From: Isoetes taiwanensis
Taxonomy: Eukaryota; Streptophyta; Lycopodiopsida; Isoetales; Isoetaceae
Length of the DNA stretch: 64,000 nt
Assembly: GCA_021234155.1 (NCBI GenBank)
Contig: JAJEKV010000104.1
Location: 372,001-436,000 of the forward strand
Direction of reading: 5' to 3'
Shown here: piece by piece, positions 42,050-53,800 of the stretch
Numbering within the stretch: position 1 is the stretch's first letter
Layout: the number at the start of each line of letters is the position of its first letter
Position numbers and translations under genes: made by a program
The notes under the pieces: model-generated
The model's database searches: none
The model's input: only the letters and a program-made list of their open reading frames with translations
What the model was told of the DNA's origin: nothing

Positions 42050-43615
42050 TGAACAACATAATTGGAACAATTGTCATGCACCTCATTAAGCATCAGAAAT
42101 TCGTGTAATATGAAAGAAGCATGTTCACATTCAAGTTTCACAAGCAGACAGTTCTATGTGTCCCAATTATATGGTATAATTCGTTCTTTAGGAAGGCCAA
42201 GGATTGCACAATACCATTGCAACATACCTTGATGCAAGGGCTTCAAGCAGACGCTAGAAGCCTATCCCTGTGTTTGATCCAGTCACAATGCAAGTTTTCC
42301 ACCATATCAACTTTCATGTCTTCTTCCTTGAACCTCTTGCCATGTTCGACAAAATGGTCTCATATCAGAAATGCGAAGCCATAACCAGGACATATATCAA
42401 GATTATATGGCATTCGATAGTCCCAAAATTATGACTTCAGACGGACGATTATAGTTGAATTTCATTACTTCTTCCAAACCTTGCCTAGTTTTAAATGTCA
42501 CAATTAAGGATAAGGTATAATAATTTACAGGAAGGATGACTTGGTGAAGTGGAGGGTGAACCATAAGCTAAACACAAGCCCTGGTAGATCTATAACAGAA
42601 TGCATAATCTGTGATTCAAATCGCCCATTACATAAAGTGAACCTTGAAAGTTCAAATCCTTATCTTTTAACTCTTTTAGAATATGGACACATTTAGGATC
42701 GGAGCTTGAGCATGGCAAAGAACAAACCTGGAACAGAAACATGCTTCAATGCTGATGTGGTAAAATTGTATGTATGGCAATAACTATAGAAATTGTATGC
42801 CTGTGAATAAAACATAGTAATCAAGATGAAAAAATCTGAACTGTGGTGTTCTTTTTGTTTAAAACAGTTATCTTGTTCATAACTTTATTTCCAAAAAAAG
42901 TCCCTATGCCCAGGTTATAATGGCATGAAAGCCAGCATTCTGGCAAAACTTCCGGTGACTTGTGAACCATTTATATTAGTTCGAATAAACAAGCTTCCAA
43001 GCTTCAACTTTTTATGCTGTCTTTGACTCGTTTAGTCTATATGTTGCCCCGCTGCACAATGCCCAAAATAAGAGATGGCACCTCTCTTTTGTCATCTGCA
43101 TGGAACTGCAACAAACCCGACCCGACCAAAAGATTGTCTGTTCCTGATAACTTACATTGACTATACAATATATACATTAGTGCTCTGTTTTCACTTTTAT
43201 ATCACCATTTGACAATAGACCAGATGCCTGTAGAGCTCGTCGAGAAAGTGCTGATGCTGTACGAAGTTGTCTATATGCTTCTGTTTCTTCTGGAAATGCA
43301 TCTTCAACCTCTTCTAGTAAGTGTTTTCGTATCTCCTTAAACGCATCAACTTTGCCCTTTGTAGCTTGATTCCGTTGGACACAGTTATTCAACAAGGCCT
43401 TTGTAAATTCGTCAGGATTTTTCCCTTCATCCACCAAATTAATTACTTCAATTGGTACTTGCACAGTACAATCTTCAGCTGCAGAAGACATGGCCAAGAA
43501 GTTGGGAGGGCATGGAAAAGGCGGAAATGGAGCAGTGGAGCTGGTGAAGAACTGCGAGAGCGTGTTGCGTAGCTTCCTCGGCTGCAGCTTGAGGATTTTT
43601 GGGCCTCCATAGCTC
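42050..43615. other. 1.56-kb segment present in copy C but not in copy B
   Basis: Copy B is continuous where this segment starts (TCTGTATTTT near 42040) and where it ends (TTTACAATTGG at about 43627). It carries the MED10 fragment on the minus strand. No LTRs, inverted repeats, poly(A) or target-site duplication are seen. It could be an insertion in C or a deletion in B. Confidence 0.7.
43177..43615 (-). pseudogene. MED10: Mediator subunit 10 (MED10) fragment
   Basis: MED10 is part of the middle module of Mediator, which links transcription factors to RNA polymerase II. On the minus strand the frame (open back to about 43630) reads ATQHALAVLHQLHCSISAF, then VQVPIEVINLVDEGKNPDEF, VQRNQATKGKVDAFKEIRKH and FPEETEAYRQLR, ending at 43177. 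These match the conserved helices of plant MED10 in order, with a stretch of about a dozen residues missing before VQVPIEV. No intron is seen, which would fit a processed copy. The N-terminus has no in-frame start, because the ATG at about 43613 is in another phase. Hence a truncated pseudogene is the safer call; an unseen upstream exon is possible. Confidence 0.78.
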
Positions 43616-43744
43616 TTGGAATTGATGGTTTACAATTGGAGCAAAGGGTACAAGGCAAACGGCCTTTTACCTTTGGAGACCTTTACCCACTTAAAAACTG
43701 TATATATATTGGTTTTCTTCCCATGCCTACCTCATCGATCAGCA

Positions 43745-44128
43745 ATGGTTTTTAGAGCAGCTTGTATGTTTGTCTTATTGGCCTTGGTTGTTTCTAGTAG
43801 AGCGGATTCTCCAAAGCCACAATGTCATGATTTCAAATCCCATTGCTCTCAAGAGCTTGCAGGGAGTAGCATGCTTTCGAATGCATGTAAGAATACCATT
43901 AATGCATTTAAAGGTGGAGATGTTTGGTGCCAATGCATACCCTCTAGTGATACATGTGACAAGAGTTGCTTTGACAACTATGTCAAAGTCATTTCAAAGG
44001 CCGTGGGAAAGGGTTTTGTTGCACCTTGTGTCTACAAAACACCGTCATCACCTCCATCTCCTAAGCATCCGCCACCTCCAAGACATTCCTCGCTTCCACC
44101 TTCCTCTCTCCACCTCCTGGGCCCATGA
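43745..44128 (+). CDS. Secreted eight-cysteine protein, copy C, truncated tail
   Basis: This is the paralogue of the gene at 33211. The signal peptide and the whole eight-cysteine domain are conserved, with two substitutions (Val13 to Ala and Asp90 to Gly). In the Pro-rich tail a frameshift after SSLPPSSLH leads to an early stop at 44126-44128, giving 127 residues. The original tail continues in another frame (MHPPPPKYSHLPPP, about 44143) to CLPNYYY near 44265. It is thus either a protein with a shortened tail or a broken gene. The promoter-proximal sequence is shared with copy B back to about 43627. Confidence 0.62.
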   Translation: MVFRAACMFVLLALVVSSRADSPKPQCHDFKSHCSQELAGSSMLSNACKNTINAFKGGDVWCQCIPSSDTCDKSCFDNYVKVISKAVGKGFVAPCVYKTPSSPPSPKHPPPPRHSSLPPSSLHLLGP

Positions 44129-44820
44129 ACTCTCAAAAGTAATGCATCCTCCACCTCCAAAGTATTCTCACCTCCCTCCCCCATCCCCAATCCATACAAA
44201 CCCTACCCCTCATCCACCACCTCCACCTACTCTAAAATACGTTTGCCTTCCTAATTATTATTATTAGTGAGAATAACTTTTCATCTCTTCGGAGCGGAGC
44301 TTAAAGCCGCCTCTGCCTTAACTAAGTAGTCGGAGAGTGCCTTTTACTCTCGCTCTAGAAGCATCATCAAATCATCAAATGTATAAAAGACTCAAGGCAG
44401 ATGTTTGATTAGAAAATCATAAATATTAATAAGAAATACCTTATGTTCTTTAGCAACTTAATGTCTGCCTAATGTTGATTGCAATGTAGTCTTTGAGCAT
44501 AGAATATTTCACTCCCTTTTTGGCCTTATAGATTTAAAGTAGTTCTTATCCCTACTGATAATGCATATACAAGAAACTTAGTATTGATCCTTATGGTGTA
44601 TGTTCTAATTATAATATGTTCCTACCTATGGTGTGGTATATATTCCACTTATGTTCTTTGGGCGGGCGCCAGTTCTCACTTCCCCTATTTACTATGTTTT
44701 CCCCTTCTCCTCGCATTAAATAGTGCTCTACGACACTTTATTTCCTTTGGCATCTTGAACACTCTTAGAATTCAACAGCTTCGATTCACTTAAAGCAACC
44801 TCTATGCAAATGCTTTAAAA

Positions 44821-46028
44821 CTAGCAAAAGCACACCGTATTAGGCTTTAGCAAGGTGAGATTCGTTTGCTTCTATTTAGGTCTCGTGTCCTTAGACTACC
44901 ATTGAATTTTAAACCGAAAAATCTCTATGCTTCTACTATACCACCTCCTCGATTTTATCGAGGTGTTGCATCTTAGATTTCAAGTGAAGTGGAGGTGCAA
45001 AACGATATGCTTTAATTGGCGGTAGAAATGTAGGTTAGGCATTTTTAATCATATGCAGGGATGTCTTACACACACCCCAGTCCCACAATTATTTTAGCAT
45101 TACAAGCATATTCATGCAAAAAGTATAATGTTCTCATAGTTGCGTTGAGACAAATATGCTATAAAAAGGACAAGAAAAGATATGAATAATACAACATGCA
45201 AAATTCATTTCACAAAACCACTACATCATTGACAGATTGTATATCACTTGCATCGCGGCAGCCTCCAAATTTCTACCATTGATTTTGGTTTCAGGAAGTA
45301 TCCACTTTTGATGGGAGGAGCTTTAGAAAGTTAATCCATTTTCTCGAGGATAACTTTTGAGCTAAGCAAGTCACTTTGTTTATAAAATTCCACCAAGGTT
45401 TAAAATTTGCGGTAACAACTTTTATGATTTCCGGCGTCTTTTGCCCATTTTTTCGGTGCCTGCTGTTGAGCCAAACATGCTACCCATGTTCCTTTTGTAC
45501 TCACAATGATTCTACCATTGCACTTGGCTACCTTTGTTCTACAAAGCTTCTAAAGCTCATGTTCAAATGGCTCTTCTACGGAACAAGAAACATTGAACGT
45601 AACATAGCGCTCATCCCCTGTGTAATTCATGATGTTTCTTCATGGTGCCGGGTAAAAAGTAATGGATTGGTATGTCCTTGAAGAGCAGTGTACCGTGGCA
45701 AGCATTTAAGTTCCCTAGTATGGTTGTTCTTTGTTCACCTAACAATTTAAGCAATGCATTGTGGCCTGCTGTCGGCACCTCTTAGCTTGGTTGAAGTGAT
45801 TCGACCGAGTATGGCTTTATCTGCCTCAGTTGGGCAAGCCCGTGAGACAAAAAAAAGGGCATAAGATGGCACGTACTGTCCATGTAGCAATCAGGGCATG
45901 TAGTATTCACAGAGAACTTTAGGTGACTTTCATGCAACTTTGTTGATCTCGGCTCCATGATGAACAAGCCGAAACCACGCCACAACCGCATTAAACAATT
46001 TTGATCGTAATAAAATATATATCATTCA
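44821..46028. other. Gene-free stretch
   Basis: Only short frames without motifs are present, the longest a 101-codon frame at 45376-45681. Nothing else can be supported. Confidence 0.5.
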
Positions 46029-46132
46029 ATGATAACTCAACAATGCCATCACACAATGCCACAACCTATTAACAATTTCATCTATCAAAAATATAGTACG
46101 CCCAACATAACTCAACAATGCCATCACACAAT
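46029..46132. repeat. Tandem duplication with ATAACTCAACAATGCCATCA
   Basis: The 28-base unit ending CACACAATG occurs at about 46030 and again at about 46105, a period near 75 bases. Confidence 0.75.
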
Positions 46133-46620
46133 GTTCCGTGAAGCTCCACCTCCCCGCTAATGTCAGCCGAGGTAGACCACCGCAGCGACCTCAAATCTAT
46201 TTCCAATCTAGTTTCGCAGGCCGGGCGCTGGTGTATTACACGCACGGAGTGTTGGACAATAAGCGAGTCGGGTGGATGCAAGCTCACTTTGCCGGGCCGA
46301 CCGGCCATTTCAAATCAAGTTCCCGGGAACAATTTCTTCCTCCTCATGTCTCGATACCGGGAGAGGATTGCATGGTGGGGGCTGACTCCCCATGTGGGGG
46401 AATTAATTCATTTATCGCCATTACACCCCGTGTGAGTGCTCTGCCTCGCCGCCTTGAAGATCCCCCGCTGGTTTCGTGGTGGACTTCCTAAGATAGCGTT
46501 CTCGGGCCTTCTAATTATGATAGCACGGCCAATGGGCTCTCGTGAGGGCATATTTCACTCCATAGTTCTAGATTTAAGATTTGGCGCTATGCTACTCCGC
46601 TGATAGCCCATTGCCTGGCC

Positions 46621-46765
46621 ACATTTAAGGGTTTGGACAGACTCCTCGAACTCACTACTGGAGTGGTAGGCCGCGGTACCTGCACCGGAAAGGCCACTTC
46701 ATGATTTGGACGAAACCAAATCACGCCTGCACTGATAGTTAATCGTTACACTATCCTCTCGCCCC
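46621..46765. repeat. 140-bp repeat, copy 1 of 3
   Basis: It shares ACATTTAAGGGT, GAGTGGTAG.CCGCGG, AAACCAAATCACG and TGATAGTTAATCG with the copies at 46934-47060 and 48496-48642. All three run in the same direction within the rearranged gypsy region. GAGTGGTAGCCGCGG is faintly A-box-like, but no B box is clear. Confidence 0.8.
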
Positions 46766-46933
46766 TCCTTGAAGGCTTGCAACCGGAATTGGGGCGGACC
46801 AACTCGTGGGACCGGCAAGGGACTGAACACCGAGGAGGTGGACGACAACCATCCGGACCCCAACCCTATTACATGAAGCTGCCCACGTAATCTTCACTTC
46901 AGGGCATGAGTTGTCCAAATCATATCAGTTTGC

Positions 46934-47060
46934 CATTTAAGGGTCCGATAGACTCGAACTCCACTACCTCGAGTGGTAGCCGCGGCAAAACAATCAAAAA
47001 GGCCACGATGATTTGATCAAACCAAATCACGGCCCAGACCTGATAGTTAATCGGGCTTCA
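46934..47060. repeat. 140-bp repeat, copy 2 of 3
   Basis: It has the same motifs in the same order as copy 1, with several short deletions. Confidence 0.8.
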
Positions 47061-47069
47061 CAAAGATTC

Positions 47070-48480
47070 TCATGAGGCCTCGGAACAAAGTGAGAGCCAT
47101 ACCGGAACCCCATCAGCCCCTAAAATAACCTCGTGGATTGCCGACAGACGGGCTTTGGGCTCAAGGTAGAGCTGGCCGACAAGGCATCGCTTTCCTTTGA
47201 GGGATCCAGACGGTACTCGATCACTTAAATCAATCCGGGATAATAATTTTTGAGTATACCTGGCCCGGCGACGGTTGTACACTCGAAAGCAGACCGAAAA
47301 ATATTCGATTTCGTGATCCGTGGTAGATCAGGATCTTTATAAGGAGATCCCTCCAGAAACGCCTCCTTTAATTTCAGCAATCACTATTTTCAGCCTGAAA
47401 CTTTCGTGGAATGATAGGCGATTGATGTAATTCATGGTCATCCTCCTCAGGATGTGATCCCAAGCGCAAAATCGAAGCATCTCGCTTCAACAACATATAC
47501 GCTAGCGATCTCGCGATGAGCAAGAACCGGGCGCCGTAGAAAGCATGCTTCGTGGTAACAAAAGCAGATTCCGCTCAATGTACCCATCTGAATGGCACGC
47601 CCTGACAAAGGAGGGCGCGGTCAAAGAAGGGCACTGGTCAATCCCGATGAAACGCCGATAGAAATTGGTAAAACCCAAGAAAACACCGAATATCTCAACG
47701 GATGAAGGTGTTTGCCACCTGCACGCTATCGACCTTTCGTGATCCATAGAGACTCCATGTGGTGTGTGATGCGATAGCCAAGGAACCTTACATTATCCTC
47801 GCCGAACCGCACTTCTCGTTTGGCATATAACTGCTCACTGCTTTTTGAAGGACTCCGCCACGAACATTCATGTTCTTCGAGTCTTAGAATAAATAAGGAT
47901 ATCATCCAAATAGATGATAACAAAAGTGTCTAAGAACTCTCGAAAAATATCATAATATATACCGAATATCGGGCCGAGCATTGGTAAGTCCAAACGGCTA
48001 ACCGTGGTACCAAAAATGGCCATACCGAAAATTTTAAAAGGTTGTTTTCCACTCATCAACTTCCCGGATCCTAATAAGATTATAGGCACTCAAGATCAAT
48101 CTTCGTGAAATAGTGCGACCTTGAAGTCGCTCCAACAACTCGATCGAGGAAGCGATACTCAATTTGGCACCGCGGATTTTATTGAGGCTAATGATAATCA
48201 ATCCACCGACGCAATAACCATCCTTCTTTTGACGGCGAATATAGGCGCCCGAAATAGGATCGAGAATGCCGAATGAAGCCGCTGGCTAAATTCTCTTTCA
48301 ACTCAAACCTTCAACTCAGCTGAGATAGACCAGCGGCGACGCACCATATGGCGGTCTCGGCCGCGAAATCAATAGCTGGCTAAATTCCTTCTTCAATATA
48401 ATCCCGCGAAAACCTTCAACTCACGGAGATAGACCATATATCGACCATATGGTGGCGTGGTCTCTCGGGTCAGAAATCAA
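47070..48480 (-). pseudogene. pol: Gypsy RT and RNase H, inverted and heavily decayed
   Basis: Read on the minus strand, NLASGFIRHSRS (near 48270) starts RT. TKIDLE and PFKIFGMAIFG follow, then [21 protein letters not shown] with YLDD near 47915-47926. VRFLGYRITHH, FLGFTNFYRRFIG and the end of RNase H (QKLLSRIDLSDRV) come later. The order is correct for pol, so the whole piece is inverted relative to the integrase and LTR that follow. Frameshifts occur every 50-100 codons. The closest visible relative is the plus-strand copy at 56.8-58.2 kb. Confidence 0.85.
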
Positions 48481-48495
48481 TAGGACACATCAGCT

Positions 48496-48642
48496 ACATT
48501 TAAGGGTCCGGATAGACTCCTCAACCCACTTACCTCTGGAGTGGTAGCCGCGGTACCTAACCGAAAAGGCTGCCATTTACGTTTGGACGGAAACCAAATC
48601 ACGCCTGCACTGAGTAGTTAATCGCCACACTATCGTCCCCTA
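48496..48642. repeat. 140-bp repeat, copy 3 of 3
   Basis: This is the most complete copy. It lies exactly at the switch from minus-strand RT to plus-strand integrase, so the repeat may have taken part in the rearrangement. Confidence 0.8.
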
Positions 48643-48684
48643 ATTTCGCGGATTTACGTTTGCGCTTCCATCCTCCTGTGGCCA

Positions 48685-49640
48685 TGATGCCATCCCCTGT
48701 TGTTGTTGACCGCTTTTCCAAGATGGCACATTTCATTCCTTGAAAAGACTTCTTCTATCTCTAGGTGAAGCTACAAATGCTCTCTTTGCTTCAGAGGTGG
48801 TTCGACTCCATGGCTTACTGTAACATTGTCGGCGATCGCTGCCCTCAATTTGTTGCCGCTTTTGAAGCTGCCTATTACAACTCTTTGCATGTGGAACGCT
48901 TCAGCTTCTTCCTCGACATCATCCAGACCACGTGACGTGCGGGAGCCACTAATCAAACCCTTTGAGCAAGATTTTGCGATGCTTCATCAATCATCGCCAG
49001 GATGATCGTTGATTGGCTGCATCACCGCGCACTTGCTTTATAATAATTTCCGGCCCATGCCTCCACGCCGACTCCATTCTTTACTAATTTTCGCATGCAT
49101 CCCCAAGTGGGTTCAGATTGTTCTCGGATATGACCACAATCCCAGCAGGACAAAGTCGGTAAAGCTCGCGATGCTTCTCGTGATGATCTTCGACCATCTT
49201 CTCCCGTGCCCAAGCATGTTATCGCCATCATGCAGCATCGCATCGCCGATTCTCATTTTGCAGCTGGTGATCTTGTTTGGCTCTGCAGGATTTGCCTTCT
49301 ACTCTTCTTCTTTGTAACAGCTCGACTACCGGGCGCTTTAGGTCCCTATCGGATAATTGAACGAAGTTGGTGATGTGCCGCTTTTCGCCCTGAGCTCCGC
49401 CATCAACCGCTTCACCCAAAGGTTTCATGTCTTTGTTAGAACCCTATATGGCTTAATCCATTTCCGATCAGTGCCTCCACCTCCACCACCACGAGATTGG
49501 TGATCAAGTGAGGAGTTCGAGGTTCAGAGAACTGACCTTAAGTTTCTTCGCCGACGCATTGTATTACTTCGCCGACAAAGGTTACTGCGACAGCTGGTAA
49601 CCCGAGCCCGCCGAGAATCAATTAATGCACCCGACAAAAA
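48685..49640 (+). pseudogene. pol: Gypsy integrase core and C-terminus, decayed
   Basis: VVVDRFSKMAHFIP (near 48698) opens the catalytic core. GDRCPQFVAAF gives the second Asp and ATNQTL stands where the catalytic Glu segment belongs. DLVWL, GPYRIIE and a Pro-rich end follow. Several stops and frameshifts are present. This is the very region missing from the better copy at 54.4-59.3 kb. Confidence 0.75.
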
Positions 49641-49737
49641 TTCATGGAGTTTCAACGACGCTAATTCGCGATAGTTTCGGGTAAGTCCGAAAGTAATTCC
49701 TACCAGCCTGAAAACTCCGCCGCCATCGTAGGGATGG

Positions 49738-50265
49738 TGTGATCTACTCTCACGGATATTCAGACATACTTTAACATTATAAATTCTATGTACAAAAGAT
49801 GGTCAGCCACACGGATGCAAGAAGGTAATAAGACAAGATTTTGAACCGCAACCTTCCAGCTATGTAGTCACACACCCTCGTTGCTTACCAATATTTGTTG
49901 AAGAAGACATTCCTTCACGCCTTTCCTCATATGTGGGTTCATTTCCGTAAGGTTCTAGAATGTTCTAGAACCTAAATGCATGCCGACACTTTACGCCGAT
50001 CTCATCCATTGAGTGGCGCGGATCCCCGACCGCTGGTTCCTTAGATATATAAGTGAGGTACCTCCTTCGCCAAACCATTCCTCGCTCAACGCCAGCCTTT
50101 GAGCCTTCTAGGCATCCGCCTCATGTTCATGCTTGCCTTCGGCCATTGTATTCTTGATTCTTGTTCATATATCGCATTCTTTCACGATCTTGGCGATTTC
50201 TTCCCGTGATTTCTTTCGTATCTCCACGATTTTCCTTTGTTTTCAGCGTAGAGGGGTTCATGACT
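49738..50265 (+). mobile_element. 3' LTR of gypsy family 2 (rearranged copy)
   Basis: It follows the purine-rich CGTAGGGATGG, starts TGTGATCTACTC and ends TTCATGAC(T). It shares CAAAAGATGGTC, GTTCTAGAATGTTCTAGAACC, GTGGCGCGATCC-like and GAGCCTTCTAGGCATC tracts with the LTRs at 54395 and 58766. An antisense tRNA-like pair of boxes (TGGTAAGC and GGTTCAAAATC on the minus strand, 49850-49895) is present in all three. The start of this LTR has diverged more than the rest. Confidence 0.8.
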
Positions 50266-50949
50266 CCGCCCTACGCTGATTCGCTAAGAGCTGGATTGGT
50301 ACTTTCTATTTCCCTCGATTGTTGAATGGGGCCAGATCCTGAAAGATGTTTCCCGCCTCCGTGTCTTCGTAGGTGTTCGCCTCACAGACAGCCCGGGTCC
50401 TTCCGCTGCCGTACCCACGAGGCAAGGCATGAGGTTCGACGATGAGCTCGTGGGCCCCTTCACACTACGCTTTGGTGGAGAAGTCGCCTTCCGAGGACCT
50501 GTGACGGCAAATTGGTCGGGTGGCCGGATAGGCCACCCCGCCTATCGCTGAAGAAGCGTCAGCCGGGCCGCCCTGGGCAAGGCAGCTCGACCCAACGGTA
50601 TCTCCGCAGAGATGGTGGCCCGTGGCTGTTCCACATTCATCACCGCAGGAGCTGGTAGAGCAAATGGCGAATCTCGATACGCGGACTTGCGTCAGCTGGG
50701 GCAGCTGGTCCAGCCGTTTGGATTCTCGATGCGCATCCGCACCAGCTCTTCCTCGAGGGGATGGAACTTGATAAGGTGGCGCTGGCGCGCGCCTACGGAT
50801 AGGCGACTCGATGCGAGATCTCCCCGATGGACAACCCGCCATTTGTCCCGTGATGACTCGTGACTGTGGGTTTACTTCGCCGGGCGTAGACGCGGCTTAA
50901 AAAGAAGCAAAGATAAGAACTGGCCTTCTCGCGAATAGCGGCGGACAAG

Positions 50950-53800
50950 AAGATCCCCGAAGTTGAATGTTCGAGGTGTGTGTTCGCCGCCTGAAGAGAA
51001 CGAGTGGCGCTATCGCTCGCAAAGATGGACCCGTGACATCTTGTGCCTTCAGGAGCATGCTGCCAAAATGCATACCGGATATGTGTTCGGGCCACAATAT
51101 GTTTCGCCACCTGTAATCTGGACCGCCGCTATGCGGAAGATGCATGTGCAGTGACGCTCACCTCGGCGATCCTTAAAGGGTCATTATCAAGTGGCTGAAG
51201 GTCCGCGATGAGTGGGGATCGCGAATGTAGCCTACACCCACAATAGTGTGCGCGCAGAGGGCATTAAAGCCCCAGGCAATGTGCTGCATCCCCGAGCCGT
51301 GGTTTACCGCTTACATTTTTAATACGGTGGAGACCACTCGTGATAGGTGCGGCAGAGCCGGGCGAAGCGGTAATGCGCTTCGAGCGTGGAATGGGTATAT
51401 TGCCGACTGCGGTTGGTGGAGTTGTTCAACATTCCACGCTTACTTGGTGTAACCGAAGGATTCGGGCCTGACGGGCGATGCTCGGCATAGACAGATGCTA
51501 TGCTAACACCGCGGCATTAAGCCAAGGAAGAACAATTTGTCCACCATGCCCCCCATCATTTTCCTCGCCTAATTTCCTGTGGCTCGTGCAAATAAGCCTA
51601 CAAGACAGCCTTCGCGTTTAACAATCGCCACTTGCTGGATGCCGATTTTGGGTTGCCAGCAGATCTGGTTCCGCACTTCGTGATAACTTTGGGATGGATG
51701 GTGAAGGCCCCGCCGAGGTCGCTGCATTTGCCAAGTCATGGGAAGCCTGAGGCACCGCAAGAGCTGGAGGACGCTGAGGCATTTCAGGTCGTACTTAATT
51801 GGAGCCCCTATGTCCCAGCCGCCTCGATGGGATGCGGAGATGATAATCGCGCTTACATTGCAAATGCGAGGAGTCCATGGGCCAGCTGGCGGTGGATCAC
51901 CGCTGCGTGGAGGGGGGGAATACCACCCCCCGGATGTTCTTCGTGGCTACACTTAAGAAGCGGCGCGCCTCCATATCGCCGCACGTACTGATGACCGTGA
52001 TTCTACATTCGCTTCGTCGGTATTAAAACAAAGCATTTCTCGCATTTTCGCTTCTTCAGAGAAGATATATCTTCGATGCGATGGAGGAGGCTGTGCCTCG
52101 CTAGCGTGTCATGCAAGATGCCGCAGATAGAAGGCAAGTATTGTCGCCTTCGCTATGTGAGCTAGAGGAGGTTTGCCGTACCGCTCCTTGGCGGGCGCCT
52201 GTGGATCGGATGGCATTCGGTGGAGTTCTTCCAAAGAATAATCGGACTGCGGAGTCTTTGCTGCGCACTCCATCAAGATCCGCTCTGTGCGCAGGCGCTT
52301 TTGATTATAGATTCAACATCAATGATCTCCTTGATACCGGTTATGAATACCCTCGCCATCTCGATTGAAGGCCCAATCACGCTTCTGCTTTATATGCAGA
52401 TTACTCCCGCTGGCCCGCTTAGACGTAAGTGGTGGTCTTGAAGGGGAGGCTACGCCCCTGGCGCAGTCCTGCTCATCTCTGCGCATATCTCCTCAATAAT
52501 GTCGCGTGGTATTCGAGGGTATTCACTGGGCGCGTTCGCGTCAGCTGATAGTGTACTTTAGTCGGACTTCATGGGCGGCCCCAAATAGTAAGTTCCGCGG
52601 ACTTTCTAAAGCCGGATGATGCTCGCCTTTGGGTGTGGGGAGAGCTTTACGGCGACTGGCTCTTAATGAGTCCGCCGTGAGCCACCGCCCTATGCTACTC
52701 TGGAGTCCTCACGATCTTTAGTGGGCTGAGTTCGCCAGGATGCCCGCATTTACCATTGTTGCCGGTGCTCTCGCAGCTCTTGCTCTCGTGAGTGGAGGGC
52801 GGTATTGTGGAGGGGTTGAGGATAAGTGATGGGTCAGTCACGCTTATGATTTTCAGAGTCAAGATTACTGATAACTCTCTTTCCTTCCTTCTACAGCGGA
52901 TGTTAAACTGCTAAACACGGCTGAGTTGCCGGATTTATCTTCGCGCTTCGTTGTCCGACCGTGGATCGCAGAAAATAAACTTCCTTCCTTCCTTCCTTAT
53001 GAATTGGTCGGGCGTCTCGACGCTATGGTCGCGTAAGATCCCATGCCCGTGGTCGCGGTCTCAATTTCTGGCGCACGCAATGAGGGCACATGCTCTAGGC
53101 TTTTGGGAACTCGGCTGGCATTGGATACGGGCGCGGTGCATTTGGAGGACATTCTTTGGTGGGCTGCGGCCGCACCTTTAATTGGTGGAAGGGGGAAGCT
53201 TTCCATGGTCGTAGGGTTACGGTGGCAAAGTCCGCTTTTGTGTTCCACGAAATTTATATGGCATCCATCATCCCTCGGGCGCACGGAAAAGCAAGGTTCG
53301 GGAAATTTTCTATGGTTCGTAACTTTGTATGGGGTGACAAATGAGGAGGGGGCGGTCGCTAAGGTGGACTGGTGGAAATGTGTACCCCCAAAGCGCGGGG
53401 ACTCGGGTTTCTGGACCTCTCGCCCATGGCAGCAGTCCTATTGTCCAAGATCGCTCTTTGCGATCCCCGAGAATGCACTTAATTCTGGCCCGGCCATCAG
53501 CCGCTATCTCACTCGGCTGTTTTTCGTAAGTCAGCCCTGCGGCTCCTCAGGCGTTTCCATGGGCTTATTTGTAGATAATGCCATATGTGAATGCCTCCTT
53601 TCTCATATTTCGCATGGGAGCATCGCCCGCCTACTGCTTGCCATTGATGCCGCTGTATTCAGCTTAGAGACATCACTGGCGGTGGATCCTCTCGTCCGTG
53701 CAGCACTCGTGTTGGCCGCGATCCATCGATCCCCGGTCCAGCGCAGAGTGGGCAATAGCAGGTGCCGACGGTGGGGAGTGGTATATTGATTGCTCGCATC
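50950..53800 (+). pseudogene. LINE relic (endonuclease and C-terminal pieces)
   Basis: At 50963-51154 the frame reads LNVRGVCSPP-like sequence and RDILCLQEHAAKMHTGY. This is the Asn and Leu-Gln-Glu active-site start of an L1-type apurinic endonuclease. Near 53270-53420 MVRNFVWGDK, EEGAVAKVDWWKCVPPKRGD and SGF match the L1 block after RT (Phe-x-Trp-Gly...Lys-x-x-W...Cys..Pro-Lys-x-x-Gly-Gly-Leu-Gly-Phe). The RT palm between them is not recognisable in any frame. Domains are in the expected order on the plus strand. GC content is higher than in the rest of the window. It lies between two gypsy LTRs. Confidence 0.6.

Larger units (their letters stand above)
34785..44820. repeat. Segmental duplication, copy C (split by two inserts)
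   Basis: It aligns with copy A from 24966 and with copy B to its end. The colinear parts are 34785-37286, 40944-about 42050 and 43616-about 44820. The gaps are a copia-type element and a segment with a MED10 fragment. Compared with A and B this copy has very many small insertions and deletions, more than its largely conserved gene would predict. Confidence 0.88.

Noticed and set aside
43177-43497. A complete functional MED10 gene starting at 43497
   Set aside because: The apparent start is TTG, the conserved frame continues upstream without an ATG in phase, and about a dozen conserved residues are missing.
53043-53789. A 248-codon stand-alone gene
   Set aside because: Its middle part matches the block after RT of L1-type LINEs in a shifted frame, so it is part of a decayed LINE.
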